Notes under the pieces: generated by a model | Databases searched by the model: none | The model's input: only the letters and a program-made list of their open reading frames with translations | What the model was told of the DNA's origin: nothing | Made by a program: the position numbers and the translations under genes | Shown: one piece after another, positions 58,986-64,000 of the stretch | How the letters are laid out: each line of letters starts with the position of its first letter | Numbering within the stretch: position 1 is the stretch's first letter | NCBI GenBank assembly: GCA_016219275.1 | Contig: JACRBM010000096.1 | Coordinates: 1 to 64,000, forward strand | Direction: 5' to 3' | DNA from: Chloroflexota bacterium | Lineage (GTDB): Bacteria; Chloroflexota; Anaerolineae; UBA4142 | Length of the DNA: 64,000 nucleotides

Positions 58986-59209
58986 AAGGATTCCATCTTC
59001 AACTTGGCGCTGACCCGCGCCGAATTCCTTGGTGGTGGACGCACGCCTTGGCGATGTATCGCCAAGTCAAGGGCATCCTGGAAGCGAGCGCGCTCGACCA
59101 CGAGAAGATGGTTGCGCCCAAAGAGTACTGGTTCAATCAACAAGAACTCGACGCCTGGTACGAGTCGCGGCGCGACAAGGCGGCGAGACTCCCGAACGGT
59201 GACACATGA
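58949..59209 (+). CDS. Tail assembly chaperone, frameshift extension (T-like part)
   Basis: Read in the -1 frame after the slippery site, this adds 86 residues: IDERLQGFFINLEGFHLQLG, ADPRRIPWWWTHALAMYRQV, KGILEASALDHEKMVAPKEY and so on. It has no start codon or ribosome site of its own. The stop overlaps the tape-measure ATG (ATGA). This is the gpT-like domain that should contact the tail tube subunits. The joined product is about 322 residues. Confidence 0.8.
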   Translation: MDERLQGFFINLEGFHLQLGADPRRIPWWWTHALAMYRQVKGILEASALDHEKMVAPKEYWFNQQELDAWYESRRDKAARLPNGDT

Positions 59210-62200
59210 GCGACGAACAAGTTCAGGCACAAGGCAGCGACAGTTCGCTGAATGAAATCATCGGCATTGACGTTGCGTTAGACGCCAATGCGGGCAAGGC
59301 AGTCATCGAATTGGTGACTGCCTTGCAATCGTTAGACACCACACTGACCAACCTGGGTAGTAAGGATCTCGGTTCGTTCTCAAGTCGGTTTATTCAGCAA
59401 CAAGCGGCGATGCAAGCGAGCATCCGCGCGACGAATGAGCTGCTGATTACCCAGCGCGAGTTGATGGGCGCGCAAGCGACTGCGCCCGCCGCCGCGCAAA
59501 CCTTTCCCTCTGTCGCGCAACGGCTTGGACGTGATGAGGGCGGGAGCTACGCCAGCCGCTACGCTACCGTGTCCGAAGCGACGGCGATTGAAAACTCGGT
59601 GCGCGCGCGCCTGTCGCGGAGTACCGGCGAGTCGTACACTCCTTCGCCAATCACGAGTATTCGCAATGGAGTTGTGTACGAGAATGTGCCATTTCAACCG
59701 CGCTCGGTCTATCCGACGGGCAAGATCGTTCCTGGGTATGGACCTGGGACGATGGATGTTGAAGGCGCTGCCGAACTCGAACGCCACAATGCGCGGAAAG
59801 CCAAGCGTATCGCCGCGGCTGAACTTAAAGCCAAGCAAGTTGATCTTGGCGCGATCCCGCCCGGTGCGATCAAGTTCGAAAGCTATGAGCAATGGGACTC
59901 ACTACGCACGCCCTACTTCAAACGCAACATCGAGGGTGCGGACTATCTCATTCCCGAACCCGTTGAAACGCCCAAACCCAAGAAAATTCGCGGAGCGGAA
60001 GCGAAGGCGCGCTCCGCTCGCCGCGTCGTCGAGGACAGCGACCTGGGTGACGTGGTAGGTTCGTCGGTCGGACCGTTGGACCTTGCCGCGCGCGAACGCG
60101 CTGGTAGAGTCGGACTGCCCGGTGTTGACTTGTCGGGCAAACACGTCGTCGTTCCGCACCGCACACAAGAACTCAGGTCAGCGCCCGAAGCCGAATCGAG
60201 TGAAGCAAAACCGCGTCGCAAACGCCGAACCAAAGCGGAGATGCAAGCGACAGAAGAAAGACTGAAGCAACAAATCCGCGACGAGTCAGCGGCATTTGTT
60301 GAGTCAGCCGAACGTCTATATCCCGACGTTGAAATCCAGGACATTGGCGGATTCCAAGTTCCGGTTCGCAAGGCAAATAACGCGGCGCGAAATCTTGTGA
60401 CTGACAGCGGCAGAGTGTTGCCTATTCCAACTGCGCCGCCCAGCCCATCGCCGAACATTCCGCCGGCGCAGCCACACGTCGCGCCGAACATTCCGAACGC
60501 ACTTGGTCCGTCGTCAATCCCAATGAGCGTACCGTCATGGTCGCAGACCGCGACGACTCGGCGCGCAACGCAACCGGCGACACCGCCATCGGTTCCGCCA
60601 ACTCAGCCGCCCCCTCCGTTGACTCCTGGGAACAACACGCCGCAAGGCGCGTTTTCCCAACTGCCCTCGCCGCCGCTCGTTGACCGCATGTTGGCGTACA
60701 AGCATGGCGTCATGCGTTCGAGCGCCGATTTCCAGGCAATGAATCCTGAAACTCAAGATCAGTTGATTCAAAGCGTATTGTCTGGCTATGGGCACGAAGG
60801 GGTATTCCGGGCGAACAAGTGGATGCCAAGATCGTGGCAACTCAGCCAAGCCGAGCAAGATATTTTGCTCGAGTCGCCGATTGAAAGAACATTCCGACAA
60901 CACGCCAATCCAAACACAGGCGTGCTCAATACGGATGCGTTTTCGAATCAGTTGGCGCGCGAGCGACTGGGATTCACTGTGCAAAACTGGCAGCGCGCGC
61001 AAACGATGCGTCCCGACTGGGCAAAAGAGCAGGCACGCCAAGCCTTGCTCGCCGTGCCCGAAGAAGAAGTGGTCAAGGCATTCACGAACGGCACGATGAC
61101 TGCCGCGCAGATGACGCAGTTGTTGAACGACAAAGCCACTGCCGCGTCGCGCACGATGTCGGGTTGGCAGCGGGTCTTCAATGGACTTGAGTTTTCAATG
61201 GTGCGTTCCATCATGGTGATGGGCGTCATGTGGGGCACTATTCAAACTGGGGGACAAGCGGTTGCCGCGCTGACGGACAATTTTCTCAAGCTCGACAAAG
61301 CATCGTCGCAAGCGGCGTATGCGTCGGGTCGCTCCATCGGCGAGATGCGCGGACAGGCGCTTGACGCGATGATCACTGGCGCGAAGTACGGGCAAGGTCC
61401 GACCGAAGCGATCAATGCGTTCACCCAAGCCTCGCGCTACACCAAAGATACGAGCGATCAGCAAAGATTGGTGGATACCAGCGCAAAGATGGCGGTGATG
61501 ACGGGCGGCGATCAAGCCAAGATGATGAAAGACCTCATCACGATCACGCGCCAGTGGAATTTGTCGACCGCCGAAACGACGCGCGTGCTCGATGTGTCCG
61601 CTGCTGCCGTCAAGAACACCAATGCGAATCTCGGCGACTTTGTTGAATCGATGGCGCAAGGCGCAATCGTCGGCAAGGAAATGGGCTGGTCGCTTGAGCA
61701 AACCGCTGGGATGTACGCGGGCTTTTTGCAGATGAGCGGCAAGGGCGCGGGTGAAGCGACGACGTTCTTTGAACGCTTGACGACGATCGGTTCGCGTCCG
61801 ACGGACTTGAAACAACTGAATGACATCGGCGTCTACACGCGCGATCAGAACGGTGAACTGCTGCGTTCGTCGCAGATCCTTGACCAGCTTGCGGCAAAGT
61901 GGAGCAGGCTGTCGGATACCCAAAAGCGCATGGCGTCGGACTCGATGGCAGGGCAGCGCCAACTCGACAATTTCTTGGTGCTCATCAACAACTATGCCAA
62001 GTTGACGGACTATCAAAAAGAATTCGCCAACTCTGCCGGCGAAGGCGAACGCGCGGTCACGACCATGATGAGCAACATCAGCGATCAAGCGGGTCGCGTG
62101 TTCCCGGCTATCGGTGCGCTGGTGACGGCGGCGCTGACGCCTGATAGCGAAACAATGGCGTGGTGGACGAATTGGCTCAGGGGGATTGCCGACTCTGCCG

Positions 62201-64000
62201 GCGCACTGGCGGCGGTCAGCTCCAAGAAGGGAAGTTCGCCGGGACTCAAGTACGCCATGGACCAGGGTGCGGGCTTTGACGTTGCAGTATACGAAGCACT
62301 GGGATGGAATGATTCAGCAGACGCGCGACTCCGCGAAGCCATCGCCACAGCCAGCAAGATTGATAATAGCAAGTATCGCGGTTATGGCGCTGAACGCGCA
62401 CTGCGCCTGGAAGACGCCGAAAAAGAGTTGCGCTTGGACCCGACTTCGGTTGGCATGTCGGAATCTGAAATCATTCGAGAGATTGAAGGGCGAGCCGCGA
62501 CCCTGGGTTGGCAGAAAAAGGATCTCCGTTCTACCAGCCAGCTGTGGAATTCGATTATTGGCGCTGGCTATCGTGCGCCCGAAGATGGCGCGGCGGCGAT
62601 CAATGGTGCGCCCGGCACATCGCGCCCGTCGGGTTTTGAGCCGACTGCGTTCAAGTTCGGCAATCTCGACATCACCAAGTACACGCGCGCCGAAGTGGAC
62701 TCGCTTTCTCAGATGTCGGAAAACTTGAGCAAACAGTATCTTGCCGCGATTGCGCCGCTCGACAAGAACGGTGAGTACGCCAAAAAGATCAAGGAAGAAT
62801 GGGCGAACACGGCAGTCGTACTGCGTCTGGTCAATGGCGAATTGATGACGTTGACCGGACCCGCCGCCGCATTCCTGGGTCAGACCGAGAAGATCAAAGA
62901 GAATCTTCAGCGACCGAACATCCAAACAATGCCGGAGCTGAACAAGCAAACCGCGCCCAAGCTGCAAGGTTATCTCAAACAATACGAAGGACTGTTGACG
63001 AATCTCGGCGTCAAGCAAACTCCGCAAGACTATCTGATGTTCGGACAGGGCGGGCAACTTTACAAGTACTTTACGTCGTCCGAAGCGATGACCTTGGCGA
63101 TGGAGTTGTTGCGCGAGGAAATCAAAAAGAACACTGACGAGCAAGGCAAGCTGCGCGGGCATTACAACATCCCGACCGCGTTTGGCTACAAGCCGCCGAC
63201 GCCGTGGGAATACTACGACAAGACGGGCGCGCGCGACATGGGTCCCGTCAACTATCCTTGGCTATTCAAAGATGGTCCGACCGACAAGGACGGCAAGCCG
63301 TTGATCGGGTCGGTGCCAAGTGGGATCACAAACACGTATGCCACCACATTCGGCGCATCGGTGGACCGGTTCGACGTGGCAGTGACTCGCTTGCTAACTG
63401 GGGCTAGTCCCGACGGCAGCAAAAGCGGGAGCGCGTCGGCGCTCCAAACCTGGGCGCGCGGCGAGAATAACGTTTCCCCGGCGAGTTCGCCGGCGGGCGC
63501 GCTGCGCGGCGCATCGGCGCTGCAAGCCCGGGCGCGCGAGGAAAGTCAAGTTGATGGCGCTCCGTACAACGGACGCGGAACTTACGCACCTGGCTTTGGC
63601 TTTACCGATTTTGCGCCAACTCAATCGCGTGGAGTTGACCTTCAAGACGAATTCCGCGATGACATTTTCTCGAAATACAACTTTACCAATCAGTCGAGAA
63701 GTGTTTTGGCAAGTGTGCCGCTCTATCTGAATGACAAAGATAGCCGCGAAGGATACACGGAATATCGTGAACGCGACGACGGCAAAGTCGAAGACATCGC
63801 GGTCGTCCTGCAATCTGCCAAGGTTGGGCAGTTCCGCGATACGTCCGTGCATGAATTTGCTCATGCCTGGTTCTTTACGATGGACAAGGCGATGCGCGAC
63901 CAATTTGTATCGGCTGCGCGTGATGCGACCAAATCGTCTACCCCCGAACTCGCCAAGCTCATCTCTGGGACGAAGGACGAAGAACTGTATGCGACCATCG
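59206..64000 (+). CDS. Tail tape-measure protein with embedded HExxH motif (partial)
   Basis: The frame is open from ATG 59206 to the window edge, at least 1,598 residues. A coiled-coil N-terminus leads to a Pro/Ser-rich linker (roughly residues 400-480). The TP901-type tape-measure region then spans about 690-950 (SAKMAVMTGGDQAKMMKDLI, GEATTFFERLTTIGSRPTDL), with a hydrophobic segment near 665 (MVRSIMVMGVMWGTI). Farther on, DTSVHEFAHAW has His1549-Glu1550 and His1553, a zinc-metallopeptidase signature. Its length sets tail length; the peptidase may help cell-wall penetration. The 3' end lies outside the window. Confidence 0.88.
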   Translation, partial: MSDEQVQAQGSDSSLNEIIGIDVALDANAGKAVIELVTALQSLDTTLTNLGSKDLGSFSSRFIQQQAAMQASIRATNELLITQRELMGAQATAPAAAQTFPSVAQRLGRDEGGSYASRYATVSEATAIENSVRARLSRSTGESYTPSPITSIRNGVVYENVPFQPRSVYPTGKIVPGYGPGTMDVEGAAELERHNARKAKRIAAAELKAKQVDLGAIPPGAIKFESYEQWDSLRTPYFKRNIEGADYLIPEPVETPKPKKIRGAEAKARSARRVVEDSDLGDVVGSSVGPLDLAARERAGRVGLPGVDLSGKHVVVPHRTQELRSAPEAESSEAKPRRKRRTKAEMQATEERLKQQIRDESAAFVESAERLYPDVEIQDIGGFQVPVRKANNAARNLVTDSGRVLPIPTAPPSPSPNIPPAQPHVAPNIPNALGPSSIPMSVPSWSQTATTRRATQPATPPSVPPTQPPPPLTPGNNTPQGAFSQLPSPPLVDRMLAYKHGVMRSSADFQAMNPETQDQLIQSVLSGYGHEGVFRANKWMPRSWQLSQAEQDILLESPIERTFRQHANPNTGVLNTDAFSNQLARERLGFTVQNWQRAQTMRPDWAKEQARQALLAVPEEEVVKAFTNGTMTAAQMTQLLNDKATAASRTMSGWQRVFNGLEFSMVRSIMVMGVMWGTIQTGGQAVAALTDNFLKLDKASSQAAYASGRSIGEMRGQALDAMITGAKYGQGPTEAINAFTQASRYTKDTSDQQRLVDTSAKMAVMTGGDQAKMMKDLITITRQWNLSTAETTRVLDVSAAAVKNTNANLGDFVESMAQGAIVGKEMGWSLEQTAGMYAGFLQMSGKGAGEATTFFERLTTIGSRPTDLKQLNDIGVYTRDQNGELLRSSQILDQLAAKWSRLSDTQKRMASDSMAGQRQLDNFLVLINNYAKLTDYQKEFANSAGEGERAVTTMMSNISDQAGRVFPAIGALVTAALTPDSETMAWWTNWLRGIADSAGALAAVSSKKGSSPGLKYAMDQGAGFDVAVYEALGWNDSADARLREAIATASKIDNSKYRGYGAERALRLEDAEKELRLDPTSVGMSESEIIREIEGRAATLGWQKKDLRSTSQLWNSIIGAGYRAPEDGAAAINGAPGTSRPSGFEPTAFKFGNLDITKYTRAEVDSLSQMSENLSKQYLAAIAPLDKNGEYAKKIKEEWANTAVVLRLVNGELMTLTGPAAAFLGQTEKIKENLQRPNIQTMPELNKQTAPKLQGYLKQYEGLLTNLGVKQTPQDYLMFGQGGQLYKYFTSSEAMTLAMELLREEIKKNTDEQGKLRGHYNIPTAFGYKPPTPWEYYDKTGARDMGPVNYPWLFKDGPTDKDGKPLIGSVPSGITNTYATTFGASVDRFDVAVTRLLTGASPDGSKSGSASALQTWARGENNVSPASSPAGALRGASALQARAREESQVDGAPYNGRGTYAPGFGFTDFAPTQSRGVDLQDEFRDDIFSKYNFTNQSRSVLASVPLYLNDKDSREGYTEYRERDDGKVEDIAVVLQSAKVGQFRDTSVHEFAHAWFFTMDKAMRDQFVSAARDATKSSTPELAKLISGTKDEELYATI

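Larger units (their letters stand above)
45483..64000 (+). mobile_element. Siphovirus-like prophage (right part beyond window)
   Basis: The order portal-MuF, protease/scaffold, decoration, major capsid, connector proteins, tail terminator, tail tube, frameshifted chaperone and tape measure is the canonical head-tail order of long non-contractile-tailed phages. Its left boundary is uncertain and I see no attachment site, integrase or terminase. Genes for tail tip, lysis and integration would lie to the right or are missing. Confidence 0.85.

Noticed and set aside
61195-62088. 297-codon open frame on the minus strand
   Set aside because: It lies opposite the recognisable TP901-type tape-measure region.
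1-64000. tRNA or rRNA genes
   Set aside because: I looked for cloverleaf ends and conserved rRNA blocks while reading and saw none that could be supported; a covariance search would be needed to exclude a tRNA.

Overview
The window looks like a piece of a bacterial chromosome of fairly high GC, most likely from a Chloroflexota (Anaerolineae-like) organism. This is inferred from TPT-rich secreted proteins, CARDB/fibronectin-type exported proteins, an interspersed CCTGAGCGAAGC-type palindrome and a type III-B CRISPR system with STAND/FGE proteins. No rRNA or other taxonomic marker gene is present, so the assignment is tentative.

Region 1 (1-7,060) holds an 11-repeat CRISPR array read leftwards, with its leader on the right, and a divergent WYL-domain regulator. 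A small membrane protein and a NarX-like sensor kinase with its response regulator follow. Region 2 (7,139-17,624) is one tightly overlapping leftward operon: unknown gene, DUF4062 gene, cmr1, cmr2 (cas10), cmr3, cmr4, cmr5, cmr6, cas6. The Cas10 keeps its HD and GGDD motifs, yet no CARF effector is visible; the two leading non-cmr genes are the obvious candidates. There is no cas1/cas2. Region 3 (17,813-31,444) encodes exported proteins, including one of about 2,920 residues, and a NarL-type regulator preceded by a promoter, structured leader and terminator.

Region 4 (31,518-42,651) is the most striking part: a diversity-generating retroelement (DGR). It has a reverse transcriptase, an Avd-like protein and one 111-bp template repeat (TR). 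Three separate STAND NTPase-FGE genes each end in a variable repeat (VR) that differs from the TR almost only at template adenines. Each VR is followed by the same conserved tail and a 10-bp-stem hairpin. A fourth small gene carries the N-terminal motif shared with the three receptors but no NTPase or VR. I read this as a receptor array whose ligand-binding pockets are diversified by mutagenic retrohoming.

Region 5 (42,787-64,000) starts with a BrnT-type toxin-antitoxin pair and small genes. It continues into a siphovirus-like prophage: a divergent operator, portal-MuF fusion, second BrnT pair, an attenuated promoter, protease/scaffold, decoration protein, major capsid, connector proteins, a DNA methyltransferase and the tail genes. 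The tail chaperone has a classical -1 frameshift site, and a tape-measure gene carrying an HEFAH metallopeptidase motif runs off the right edge. Terminase, integrase and lysis genes are not in the window.
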